Source: Catellatospora coxensis (GTDB lineage Bacteria > Actinomycetota > Actinomycetes > Mycobacteriales > Micromonosporaceae). Taken from it: 64,000 bases of DNA. The notes beneath the pieces are model-generated. The model did no database searches and was not told the DNA's origin. It was given only the letters and a program-made list of their open reading frames with translations. How positions within the stretch are numbered: position 1 is the first letter of the stretch; every line of letters begins with the position of its first letter. Both the position numbers and the translations under genes were made by a program. Where the stretch lies: positions 44,225-108,224 of the forward strand of contig NZ_BONI01000024.1 of assembly GCF_016862635.1 (NCBI RefSeq), read 5' to 3'. This document shows positions 20,713-29,438 of the stretch, in pieces.

Positions 20713-22017
20713 CTAACCCACCGAGATGGTGCGGGGTGGTCGTTTCACAGCCACCAGCCACCACGAGGTGGTCTCACGGTCGGCTCCACGGCCGTTTTGC
20801 GTCTCCCGGCCACTCCGGGCGACGTACTGCTTCAGGTTGATCGCTGCGTTCAGGTCGCGGTCCAGGCACAGGCCGCAGTGTTCGCAGGTGTAGGTCCGTA
20901 CCTGCAGGCGCAGTTTGGGTTTCACTACGCCGCAGGATGAACAGGTCTTCGAGGAGGCGAACCACCGGTCGGCCACGATCAGCTGGCCGCCGTTCCATGC
21001 GGTTTTGTATTCGAGGTGGCGGCGCAGGGTGGCCCACCCGGCGTCGGCGATGTGCCGGGCCAGGCGCCGGTTGCGGATCATCCCGGTGATGTTGAGGTCC
21101 TCGACCACGATCGTGCCGTAGGCCGCGGCGAGGGTGGTGGTGAGTTTGTGCAGGCCGTCGGCGCGCAGGTTCGCCACCCGAGCGTGCACGCGGGCCAGCC
21201 GGGTCTTGGCCTGCCGCCAGCGACGCGACGGCTGCGGTCCGGTGTGCCGGTCCGGGCCCTGGCGCCGGGACAGGGTCCGGGCGGCGGCGCGCAGCCGCGC
21301 CTGTGCCTGGGTCAGGTGGCGGGGGTTGGGCACGACCTGCCCGGTCGACAGCACCGCCAAGTTCGTGATGCCGACGTCGACACCGACGGTGGCCTGCGGG
21401 CGGGCGGGGGTGCGTACGGTGCGGGTGACCTCGACGGTGAAGGACACGTGCCAGCGCCCGCCGGTGTGGCGGACGGTGGCCGACAGGATCCGGGCCGTGC
21501 CCGCGTGTAGGCGCCGGGCGAGTTTGCGGGTCGACTCGTGGGTGCGGATGCGGCCAAGTCTGGGCAGCGTGACGTGGTGGCGGGTGTCCTCGACCCGGAT
21601 GGTGCCGGTGGTGAACCGCACCGACGGCGTCACCCGCCGCCGGGACCGGAACCGCGGGAATCCGACCCGCTTCCCGGCACGGCGGCCCGACCGGGACGCC
21701 GACCAGTTGCCCAGCGCCCGCGCAAGCCCATCCAATCCGGTGTTGAACGCCTCCTTCGAGCACTGCGCCCACCACGGCGCGACCTGGGGCTTTGCCGCAT
21801 TCCATGCGCGGCGCAGGGCGGGCAGGGACCAGCCCAAAGCCGGGGTCAGCTGCTCACCGTCCAGGCCGTAGGTGCGTTCGGCGGCGCGCTGGTCGAGGTT
21901 GGCGCGCACCGCGGCCAGAGCCCAGTTGAACGCGAACCGGCCCGCACCGGCATGGCGGTGCAGGTCCCGGTCCTGGGCCGGGGTTGGGTCAAGGGCGAAC
22001 CGGTAGGCCTGCACCAC
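20713..22017 (-). CDS. tnpB: TnpB, RNA-guided endonuclease of an IS605/IS607-type element
   Basis: 434 residues starting at the GTG that gives VQAYRFALDPTPAQDRDLHR, the usual TnpB N-terminus. The RuvC-like residues are present: GVDVGITNLAVLS (first Asp), VVEDLNITGM (Glu) and DRDLNAAINL (last Asp). The zinc ribbon CSSCG ... CEHCG lies between the last two. No tnpA serine or HUH transposase is nearby, so movement would need help in trans. All catalytic positions look intact. It sits between the transport operon and lacI. Confidence 0.92.
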   Translation of the reverse strand: MVQAYRFALDPTPAQDRDLHRHAGAGRFAFNWALAAVRANLDQRAAERTYGLDGEQLTPALGWSLPALRRAWNAAKPQVAPWWAQCSKEAFNTGLDGLARALGNWSASRSGRRAGKRVGFPRFRSRRRVTPSVRFTTGTIRVEDTRHHVTLPRLGRIRTHESTRKLARRLHAGTARILSATVRHTGGRWHVSFTVEVTRTVRTPARPQATVGVDVGITNLAVLSTGQVVPNPRHLTQAQARLRAAARTLSRRQGPDRHTGPQPSRRWRQAKTRLARVHARVANLRADGLHKLTTTLAAAYGTIVVEDLNITGMIRNRRLARHIADAGWATLRRHLEYKTAWNGGQLIVADRWFASSKTCSSCGVVKPKLRLQVRTYTCEHCGLCLDRDLNAAINLKQYVARSGRETQNGRGADRETTSWWLVAVKRPPRTISVG

Positions 22018-22176
22018 GACAGCACCAACCACATCGGACACGCTATACACCGAGTACGACAACACCTCGACCACCACCCGCCGCACAACACGCCGGCCCG
22101 GCACACCAACGGGCGCTGAAGCACACCAAAGCTCACTCAACCAAGAGCAGCTGGATGCCCTCCAGAACGACGCCCT

Positions 22177-22634
22177 GTCGGCGTACGGGTTGGCGTGGAC
22201 AGGTAGGTGCGGCTGAACGTACCCAGCTCGCCGTACGCGATCGATCCCGCAGCGTGACTGCCCGTTCACTTTGGCCACTTCGGCGGTGGCGGTGGTAGGC
22301 CGAGGTCACGGCGAAAGGAATGGGCTCGATCGAGGGATACACCGTCGTCGGCCTTCCAGGGCGGGCATAGTCAGCCGGTGACCGGTAGGCCCCGGACGTA
22401 CCCCTGGTGGCGGCCAGGTCCGGGGACCTGACAGCTGCCCGGCGCGGCGTGCGCGAAGCGGCCGGCCAGCCGCGCTGGTTCGAGCCCCCCGCCCGACGCT
22501 TCCGACGGACGATGAGCTACCCAACGCCGACAGGCGGCATGTCCCATCCAGCGTCTCGACAGTCGACTATGGATCATGCAGAAGCTGGGTACGTTCAGCC
22601 GTACCCGGCTGTGTACCTTCGCTCCTACGCCGAC
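22177..22634. mobile_element. 458-bp MITE-like element with 52-bp imperfect terminal inverted repeats
   Basis: The left end 22177-22228 and right end 22583-22634 are inverted copies. The outer nine bases GTCGGCGTA match, the middle 24 bases have diverged, and the inner 19 bases (CGGCTGAACGTACCCAGCT at 22210-22228) are identical. No gene is carried. The right end abuts the GH95 remnant. The inner part of the right repeat is itself a perfect hairpin, GGGTACG-TTCAGC-CGTACCC (22587-22606). No target-site duplication is evident, so mobile origin is inferred from the inverted repeats alone. Confidence 0.5.
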
Positions 22635-22873
22635 ATCGTCACCATCCTGCCGGCATTGCCCGCCGGATGGACATCGGGAAAGGCACGCGGACTGCGCGTC
22701 CGGGCGGTGACGCCGTCGATCTCGAGTGGCGGGACAGGGTGCTGTCGAGCGTGGTGCTCCACGCCTTGGCGACGCGTGAGGTGACCATCGACGTGCCCGG
22801 AGACGGGCAGGTGCGCATCAGGCGCAGGGTGTCGCTGCAGGCCGGCGCGACGGTGACCGTGGTGGCACCGTAG
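22635..22873 (+). pseudogene. GH95-like alpha-L-fucosidase, C-terminal remnant with frameshift
   Basis: Frame one reads IVTILPALPAGWTSGKARGL then RVR; after one missing base near 22708 it continues GGDAVDLEWRDRVLSSVVLH and ends QAGATVTVVAP. This matches the tail of GH95 enzymes (LLPALP, GLRVRGG, VDLEWRDG). Everything upstream is gone, replaced by the inverted-repeat element. It suggests the island once also handled fucosyl side chains or a related substrate. Confidence 0.6.
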
Positions 22874-22955
22874 GCGTGGGATGGTGCCGGGCCCCCACAG
22901 GGTCAGCAGAAGCTCGCCCCGTCAGGCTCGGTGGACTCACTTGCCAAGCCGCATT

Positions 22956-22965
22956 TTATCGATAA
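22956..22965. promoter_or_regulatory. Candidate LacI-family operator upstream of lacI-type gene
   Basis: TTATCGATAA, a perfect 10-bp palindrome, 89 bp before the regulator ATG, in ATTTTATCGATAATAT. The near-copy at 20538 upstream of the transport operon suggests one regulon. Confidence 0.6.
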
Positions 22966-23053
22966 TATGACGGCATCCCGCGGTATGGCCGAGCCGCGAG
23001 CCTCTCGTCAGAGGTTGCTGGGGTGGCAGAACGTCGCGCACAGGAGGATACAC

Positions 23054-24064
23054 ATGGCGAGGGTGACGATGGCGGACGTCGCCCGTGAGGCGGGCGTGTC
23101 GACCATGACCGTGTCGAACGTCCTCAACGAGCGCCTGCCGGTCAACGAGCCGACGCGTGCCCGCGTCATGGCCGCCGTCGCGGCTCTGGGGTACGAGGTC
23201 AACCTGACCGCGCGACACCTGCGCGCGGGACGGACCGACACCGTCGCCTTCATCGTGCCCAGCTTCCACGACTACTTCGGTGAGATCGCCGACAAGATCG
23301 CGCCGCTGATCGAGGCCGACGGGCGGCACCTCGTCCTCGAGCGGACGAGCGCCAGCCCGGAGCATGAGATGGCGGCGGTGAGCGTCGCGCGACTGCAGTA
23401 CTACGACGGCGTCCTGCTGTCCGTCGCCGGCCTCGACCGCGACCAGCTGGACCGCGTGCGCACGCCCAAGCCGATCGTGCTGCTCGGCGAGCGTGACGTG
23501 CCCGACCGCTTCAACCACGTGCGGCTGGCCAACGAAGAGGGCGCCCGCCTCGCGACAGCGCACATGATCGAGCACGGCTCGCGACGCATCCTTGCACTGG
23601 GCTGCACATTCGACACCGCGCACATGATGTCGTCGGACCGCCGCGCTGGCTGGGAGCGCGCACTTCGCGATGCCGGCCTCGATGTCGACGCACGCCATGT
23701 TGTGCCCGTCTCCACCTACACGTCGGCGGCCGGACGCGATGCCCTGCTCGACGTCATCGCGTCCGGGCTGCCCTTCGACGGCGTCTTCGCCGTCACCGAC
23801 GTCATCGCGCTCGGCGCGATCGCGGCCCTGGCAGAGAGCGGGCTTCGGGTGCCCGTCGACGTCCAGCTCGCCGGGTTCGACAACCTCGACATGGCCAGGT
23901 TCGTCCCGCCCGGCCTCACCTCCGTCGACGCGGACCATGAAGGTGTCGCCGAGACCGCGGTGGGTCTGCTGCGCCGGCAGATGGCGGGCTGGACCGGCCC
24001 GGCCGAGCACGTCGTCGCGCCCGTCAGTCTCGTGGTGCGTGGCTCCACCCGCGGTGGCGCGTAA
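23054..24064 (+). CDS. LacI-family transcriptional regulator
   Basis: 336-residue repressor-type protein. Helix-turn-helix at the N-terminus, VTMADVAREAGVSTMTVSNV, with the hinge-helix region following; sugar-binding periplasmic-type domain from about 60 to the end (VAFIVPSFHDYFGEIADKI, GVFAVTDVIALGAI, LAGFDNLD). The ATG at 23054 was chosen because CAGGAGG lies 7 bp before it and the HTH begins at residue 4. It probably controls both the minus-strand uptake operon and the plus-strand GH51-GH43-GH39 operon in response to an imported sugar (inference). Confidence 0.93.
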   Translation: MARVTMADVAREAGVSTMTVSNVLNERLPVNEPTRARVMAAVAALGYEVNLTARHLRAGRTDTVAFIVPSFHDYFGEIADKIAPLIEADGRHLVLERTSASPEHEMAAVSVARLQYYDGVLLSVAGLDRDQLDRVRTPKPIVLLGERDVPDRFNHVRLANEEGARLATAHMIEHGSRRILALGCTFDTAHMMSSDRRAGWERALRDAGLDVDARHVVPVSTYTSAAGRDALLDVIASGLPFDGVFAVTDVIALGAIAALAESGLRVPVDVQLAGFDNLDMARFVPPGLTSVDADHEGVAETAVGLLRRQMAGWTGPAEHVVAPVSLVVRGSTRGGA

Positions 24065-24231
24065 GGCCGTGCACTCACGCGCGCAACGCCGCGCGCCACT
24101 TTAGCCCGAACGGTTACAGCGATCCCGTTCTCGACCTGGGGTAACCGTGCCCCCGGCCCGATGCGGGTCTGGCCTCCGCGAGCTCCTCGCTGCGGCCAGC
24201 AATGACGGACCACGCACCTGATGGGAATACG

Positions 24232-25758
24232 ATGACGACGAGCACGATCGCAGTGATCGACCTCGACCTGCCCGGCGCCACGATCAGCCGGCACGTGTAC
24301 GGGCACTTCGCCGAGCACCTGGGGCGGTGCATCTACGGCGGGTTCTGGGTGGGCGAGGACTCGCCGGTCGCGAACGTGCGGGGCATCCGCTCGGACGTCG
24401 TCGAGGCGTTGCGGGCGATCTCGATACCGAACCTGCGCTGGCCGGGCGGCTGCTTCGCCGACGACTACCACTGGCGTGCCGGCGTCGGCCCGCGCGAGAG
24501 CCGCCCGCGGATGGTCAACTCGCACTGGGGCGACGTGGTGGAGGACAACGCTTTCGGCACGCACGAGTTCATGGACCTGTGCGAGCTGCTCGGTGCGGAC
24601 CCGTACGTGTCGGGGAACGTGGGGTCCGGGTCGGTGGCGGAGATGTCGGAGTGGGTGGAGTACCTGACCCGGGCGGACGACTCACCGATGGCGGCGCTGC
24701 GGCGGGCGAACGGGCGCGAGCGGCCGTGGCGGGTGCCGTTCTGGGGACTGGGCAACGAGGCGTGGGGCTGCGGCGGCAACCTGCGCGCCGAACAGTTCGC
24801 TTCGCTGGCCCGGCAGTACGCCACCTACTGCCGCAACCACGGCGGCAACCTGTTGTACCGGATCGCGGCGGGCGCGAACGAGGCCGACCTGCACTGGACC
24901 GAGACGCTCATGCGCTCGTTCGACGACCTGGCAGCGGACCGAGCCGGTTCGGCGGGCCCGTTCCAGGCCGTGTCGCTGCACTACTACACGATGGCCGGGC
25001 CGTGGTCGGACAAGGGCGACGCCACCGGGTTCAGCACGGACCAGTGGTACGTGACCATGGCCCGCGCCCGGCGCATGGAAGAGCTGCTGACCCGGCACTC
25101 CACGGTCATGGACCGCTACGACCCGCACCGCAAGGTCGGCCTGGTCGTGGACGAGTGGGGCACGTGGTGGAACGTGGAGAAGGGCACCAACCCCGGGTTC
25201 CTGTACCAGCAGAACACGCTGCGCGACGCCCTGGTCGCCGCCGTGCACTTCGACGCGTTCCACCGGCACGCCGAGCGCGTGGTCATGGCGAACATCGCCC
25301 AGACGGTCAACGTGCTGCAGGCCATGATCCTCACCGACCCCGACAGCGGGGCGCTCGTGCTCACCCCGACGTACCACGTGTTCGCCATGAACACCGGCCA
25401 CCACGACGCCGCCGCCCTCGCGGTGCACCTGCGTGACGTCGAGACTCGCGCCGTCGGCGCGACCGAGCTGCCGCTCGTCTCGGCGTCCGCGTCGGTCAAG
25501 GGCGACACCGCCCTGGTCTCGCTGTCCAACCTCGACGCCGACACGGACCGCACCCTCGTTCTGGACCTGCGCGGCCGCGATGTCGTCGGGCACACCGCGC
25601 GGGTGCTGACCGCCAAGGCGCTCGACGCGCACAACACTCCCGAACAGCTCGACGCCGTCGCCCCTACCGACCATGCCGGCGTGCACCCCCACCCCCGGGG
25701 GCTCGAGGTCGAGCTGCCTGCCCACTCCTACGTCACCGTGGCGCTCGAGCTGCGCTGA
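24232..25758 (+). CDS. GH51 alpha-L-arabinofuranosidase
   Basis: 508-residue intracellular enzyme releasing arabinose from arabinoxylan or arabinan oligosaccharides. TIM-barrel motifs: [20 protein letters not shown] at the N-terminus, [15 protein letters not shown], acid/base Glu176 in [11 protein letters not shown], nucleophile Glu308 in [11 protein letters not shown]-terminal beta domain follows, and there is no signal peptide. The ATG at 24232 gives the usual family start; another in-frame ATG lies at 24202. Its stop shares one base with the GH43 start, so the two are translationally coupled. Confidence 0.94.
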   Translation: MTTSTIAVIDLDLPGATISRHVYGHFAEHLGRCIYGGFWVGEDSPVANVRGIRSDVVEALRAISIPNLRWPGGCFADDYHWRAGVGPRESRPRMVNSHWGDVVEDNAFGTHEFMDLCELLGADPYVSGNVGSGSVAEMSEWVEYLTRADDSPMAALRRANGRERPWRVPFWGLGNEAWGCGGNLRAEQFASLARQYATYCRNHGGNLLYRIAAGANEADLHWTETLMRSFDDLAADRAGSAGPFQAVSLHYYTMAGPWSDKGDATGFSTDQWYVTMARARRMEELLTRHSTVMDRYDPHRKVGLVVDEWGTWWNVEKGTNPGFLYQQNTLRDALVAAVHFDAFHRHAERVVMANIAQTVNVLQAMILTDPDSGALVLTPTYHVFAMNTGHHDAAALAVHLRDVETRAVGATELPLVSASASVKGDTALVSLSNLDADTDRTLVLDLRGRDVVGHTARVLTAKALDAHNTPEQLDAVAPTDHAGVHPHPRGLEVELPAHSYVTVALELR

Positions 25759-27446
25759 TGGACCGACCGGAGGTGAACATCCGCGACGGCGGGGTGCGGG
25801 CAGGCGTCACCGGCCCCGTCATCTTCGCGGACGTGCCCGACCCGGACGTCATCTTCGACGGCCGGTACTACTACATGGTCAGCACGACCATGTACTTCGC
25901 GCCGAGCGTCCCGATCATGCGCTCGGGCGACCTGGTGCACTGGTCCATCGCCGGGTACACCGCGGCGATCCTCGACGACACGGACGCGCTGGCGCTGCGC
26001 AACGGCCAGGACGCGTACGGCCAGGGCAGCTGGGCAGCGAGCATCAGGTTCCATGACGGGACCTACTACGTGTCGGTCGGCAGCCTCACCACGCGGCAGA
26101 CATACGTCTACTCGACTCCCGACATCGAGCACGGGCCGTGGACCAGGTCGGTGCTCGACGGGTACGCCCACGATCAGTCGCTGCTGTTCGACGGCGACGA
26201 CGTCTGGCTTGTCTACGGTGGCGGGTCGATCGACCTGCGCAGGCTGCGGCGGCACGACGACGGGACCCTTGCCTGGGACGGCCCGGCGACCCGGCTCGTC
26301 GAGGACGCCGACGTCGACCAGACCAGCGGACTGAACGCCGAGGGCGCGCACGCGTACAGGATCGGGGACTACTACTACGTCTTCATGATCGAGTGGCCGT
26401 CGGGTGGCATTCGCCAGGAGGTGCTGTGGCGGTCGACGTCGCTGACGCCGCAGTCGGCCGGCGGTGTGTGGGAGGGCCGGGTCGTGCTCAGCCATGGCGT
26501 GACGGTCGGGGGCCGACCCGGAACCGGCGTCGCCCAGGGAGGAGTCGTCCAGACATCCGACGGACAGTGGTACGCCATGCTGTTCCAGGACGAGGGCCCG
26601 CTGGGTCGTGCGCCTCAGCTCATTGGCGTGACCTGGGACGACGACGGGTGGCCGGTGTTCGATCTCCATCCGCAAGCGCCCGCGGCGGCCGCACGGACGG
26701 CCGGTGACGGGGCCGCCGTCGTCGCCTCGGACGACTTCGACAACCTCCCCGAGCGCGCGGGCCACTGGAACACGGCCAACGCGGACCTCCTGGCAGAGTC
26801 CGCCGAGAACGCATGGAACGGGTCGGACCTGGGGCTCCAGTGGCAGTGGAACCATAACCCGGACAACCGGTTCTGGTCGCTCACCGAGCGGCCCGGACAC
26901 CTGCGGCTGACCACGGGCAGCGTCGCGTCGAGCATCCTCGATGCCCGCAACACGCTCACCCAACGCACGCTCGGACCCGCGAGCTCCGGCGCCATCTCGC
27001 TGGACGTCTCGCACCTGAAGGACGGGGACGTCGCAGGCATCTCCGCCTACCAGCGCAAGTACGGATACATCGCCGTGACGATGGAGGGCGGCACCAAGAG
27101 CCTGGTGATGCGCCGGGCGGGCGGCGACGGCGTCACCGCCTTCACCAGCGCACCGGTGCCGCTGCGGGCGGACGTCGTCTACCTGCGCGCTGACGTCGAC
27201 TTCCGGGATGCCGTCGACACGGCGTCGTTCGCGTACTCGTACGACGGCAGCAACTGGACGTGGCTGGGCGACACCCTGCGGATGCAATACGACCTCGCGC
27301 ACTTCACCGGGTACCGGTTCGCCCTCTTCAACTACGCCACTGCCGAGCCCGGAGGCCACGTCGACGTGGACTGGTTCCGTGTCAGCGACCTCACCAGGCT
27401 CGCAAGCCCTACTCAGCGACGGAGCGAAGGAGCTGTTCATGACTGA
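25758..27446 (+). CDS. GH43 beta-xylosidase/arabinofuranosidase with C-terminal beta-sandwich domain
   Basis: 562 residues. Five-bladed propeller catalytic domain about 20-310: base Asp28 in VPDPDVIFDGRYYYMVST, acid Glu195 in EGAHAYRIGDYYY. A C-terminal concanavalin-like sandwich (about 325-545, FDNLPERAGHWNTANADLL to DWFRVSDL) resembles the GH43 C2 domain. There is no signal peptide, so it would act inside the cell on imported oligosaccharides. ATG overlaps the GH51 stop (TGATG), and its last eight bases overlap the start of the GH39 gene. Confidence 0.92.
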   Translation: MDRPEVNIRDGGVRAGVTGPVIFADVPDPDVIFDGRYYYMVSTTMYFAPSVPIMRSGDLVHWSIAGYTAAILDDTDALALRNGQDAYGQGSWAASIRFHDGTYYVSVGSLTTRQTYVYSTPDIEHGPWTRSVLDGYAHDQSLLFDGDDVWLVYGGGSIDLRRLRRHDDGTLAWDGPATRLVEDADVDQTSGLNAEGAHAYRIGDYYYVFMIEWPSGGIRQEVLWRSTSLTPQSAGGVWEGRVVLSHGVTVGGRPGTGVAQGGVVQTSDGQWYAMLFQDEGPLGRAPQLIGVTWDDDGWPVFDLHPQAPAAAARTAGDGAAVVASDDFDNLPERAGHWNTANADLLAESAENAWNGSDLGLQWQWNHNPDNRFWSLTERPGHLRLTTGSVASSILDARNTLTQRTLGPASSGAISLDVSHLKDGDVAGISAYQRKYGYIAVTMEGGTKSLVMRRAGGDGVTAFTSAPVPLRADVVYLRADVDFRDAVDTASFAYSYDGSNWTWLGDTLRMQYDLAHFTGYRFALFNYATAEPGGHVDVDWFRVSDLTRLASPTQRRSEGAVHD

Positions 27447-29133
27447 GCAGGCGACGTCAGCCCTGCTGATCGACGGGCAGGAACCCGCCGAGGTGCGGCT
27501 GCATCATGTGTGGAACGAGTGCGTCGGTGCCGGGCGCGCGAATGAGGCGTTGCGGGCGGACTGGCAGGCGCACTTCCGCGAGGCCGTCCAGGTGCTGGGC
27601 GCCCGGCACGTGCGCTTCCACGGCCTGTTCCACGACGACATGTTCGTCTACCGGACCGACGACGGCGGCGGCTTCGGCCCGAACCAGCCGCTGCCCGAGC
27701 CGGTCTACACGTTCGCATATGTCGACAAGGTGTTCGACGCGATCCTCGACGCGGGCGCCCGCCCGTTCGTGGAGCTCGGGTTCATGCCGCGCGAGCTCGC
27801 CACCCGGACCGAGACGCTGTTCTGGTGGAAGGCGCACTGCAGCCCGCCCAAGGAGATGGGCCAGTGGGTCGCGCTGGTCGACGCCACCGTGCGGCACTGG
27901 ATCGAGCGGTACGGCATCGACGAGGTGCGGCAGTGGCCGTTCGAGGTGTGGAACGAGCCGAACCTCGTGCCCAACTTCTGGACCGGGACGCGCACCGAGT
28001 ACTTCGAGCTGTACGAGGCCACGGCGCGCGCGATCAAAGCCATCGACCCCCGGCTGCGGGTCGGCGGCCCGTCGACGAGCGTGTTCGTCCCCGACGCCCG
28101 TTACTCCGGAGAGACCCACGACCCGTCGCTCGAGGTCGAGACCGCGGTGGCCGCCGACCCCGACGAGCTCGACTGGCAGCCGGTGTGGATCCACGAGCTG
28201 ATCGAGTACTGCGCGCAGCGCGGACTGCCGATCGACTTCCTCTCCACCCACCTGTATCCGACCGACTACGCGGCGGACTCCCTGGGCACTCTCAAAGCGA
28301 TCACGCGCCAGAAGGACGCCACGTACGTCGACCTGCAAGTCCTGCGCACGATCATCGAGAACAGCCCGTACCCGGATGCCGAGCTGCACATCACCGAGTG
28401 GTCGACCTCGCCGTCGAGCCGCGACGCGATCCACGACACGCTCTTCGCCGCCGCGTACATCGTCCGGGCGTTCCTCAAGGGCGCGCCGCTGGCCGACTCG
28501 ATCTCCTACTGGACCTTCACCGACGTGTTCGAGGAGGGCGGCGGCGGCATCGGCCCCTTCCACGGAGGCTTCGGGTTCGTCAACGAGAACGGCCTGCACA
28601 AGCCGACGTTCCACGCGATGGCCATGCTCCACCGCCTCGGTGACCGCCTCCTGGCCGAGCTGCCCGACGGCGCCATCACCCGCTCGTCCGCGACGGGTGA
28701 CGTGTCGGCCATCTTCTACAACTACCCCGCCGATATGGGCACGACGGGGCTCGCGTCCCGCAACGGCTACGCCGAGACGCGAGCCCTCGCCGAGATGGGC
28801 CCTGAGCGCCGCGTCCGGCACCGGGTCGAGGGACTGCGCCCGGGCACCGAGCTCACCGTGGAGATCCTCGACTGGGAGCACGGGAACGTCGCCGAGGCGT
28901 GGTACCAGATGGGCGCCCCGCTCAACATCACGCGGGAACAGACCGCCGAGCTGCGCCACGTCGCCGACGGCCTCCACCGCAGCACGCTGACCGTCGGCGA
29001 CGACGGCGTTCTCGACATCGACCTCACGCTGCCCGCCTGGGCGGTCGCCTCGGTCGCGCCGACGCTTGCCCGCGCCGCTGCTTGCCGCATTCCAGGAGCT
29101 CTGAGACCACGAGGTGGGTCTACTCGGCGCTGA
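27439..29133 (+). CDS. GH39-like beta-xylosidase
   Basis: 564-residue cytoplasmic glycosidase. Barrel motifs: WNECVGAGRANEALRADW, VRFHGLFHDDM, acid/base Glu173 in EVWNEPNL, nucleophile Glu320 in LHITEWS, and a C-terminal beta domain with EILDWEHGNV. The ATG at 27439 has AAGGAG 6 bp upstream and overlaps the GH43 gene. The last 20 residues (ACRIPGALRPRGGSTRR) look unlike an enzyme tail and may be read into non-native sequence next to the island end. Last gene of the operon; 189 bp separate it from repeat copy B. Confidence 0.9.
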   Translation: MTEQATSALLIDGQEPAEVRLHHVWNECVGAGRANEALRADWQAHFREAVQVLGARHVRFHGLFHDDMFVYRTDDGGGFGPNQPLPEPVYTFAYVDKVFDAILDAGARPFVELGFMPRELATRTETLFWWKAHCSPPKEMGQWVALVDATVRHWIERYGIDEVRQWPFEVWNEPNLVPNFWTGTRTEYFELYEATARAIKAIDPRLRVGGPSTSVFVPDARYSGETHDPSLEVETAVAADPDELDWQPVWIHELIEYCAQRGLPIDFLSTHLYPTDYAADSLGTLKAITRQKDATYVDLQVLRTIIENSPYPDAELHITEWSTSPSSRDAIHDTLFAAAYIVRAFLKGAPLADSISYWTFTDVFEEGGGGIGPFHGGFGFVNENGLHKPTFHAMAMLHRLGDRLLAELPDGAITRSSATGDVSAIFYNYPADMGTTGLASRNGYAETRALAEMGPERRVRHRVEGLRPGTELTVEILDWEHGNVAEAWYQMGAPLNITREQTAELRHVADGLHRSTLTVGDDGVLDIDLTLPAWAVASVAPTLARAAACRIPGALRPRGGSTRR

Positions 29134-29322
29134 GGACGCGTACAGGTGCGAGTACACCGACGACGGTGCCTACCGGTACGGATTGGACATGCCGCACGTC
29201 GCCACAGGGTTGGCAACGTCGCCAACTAGAGGGAGCGCGGAATCATATCTTGTCCTGTTTGGCATGATGCGATTCGCTACGCTGCATGCGGTATGTGTCG
29301 TGAAGTGGGTGAACGTGGTGCC

Positions 29323-29433
29323 GGAATGGTGCAATCACAGACCCCTTGACTGGGGCACTTTATACTTTCAGTGACCTCGGCAAACGTTGCCCAGTACACC
29401 GCTGACCCTTGCTTGAACTGGGGGTCAAGGGGT
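29323..29433. repeat. 111-bp direct repeat, copy B (island right boundary)
   Basis: About 90% identical to 10081-10191 with no gaps. Core CTGGGGGTCAAGGGGT at 29418-29433 is identical, and here the 5' strand is CTTGA plus one extra A, so the anticodon stem is almost complete. Unlike copy A, no T arm or acceptor strand follows: six bases after the core is the stop codon of a chromosomal response-regulator gene. The 189 bp between the GH39 gene and this repeat carry no recognisable gene. Confidence 0.8.
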
Positions 29434-29438
29434 GGGCG

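Noticed and set aside
29114..29374. Small open frame between the GH39 gene and repeat copy B
   Set aside because: It runs into the repeat, has no ribosome site and no recognisable domain.
10081..29433. Reading the two 111-bp repeats as attL and attR of one recent insertion
   Set aside because: A single insertion would duplicate only the core. These copies share 111 bp with 10% divergence and different right flanks, so at least two events or later rearrangement are needed.
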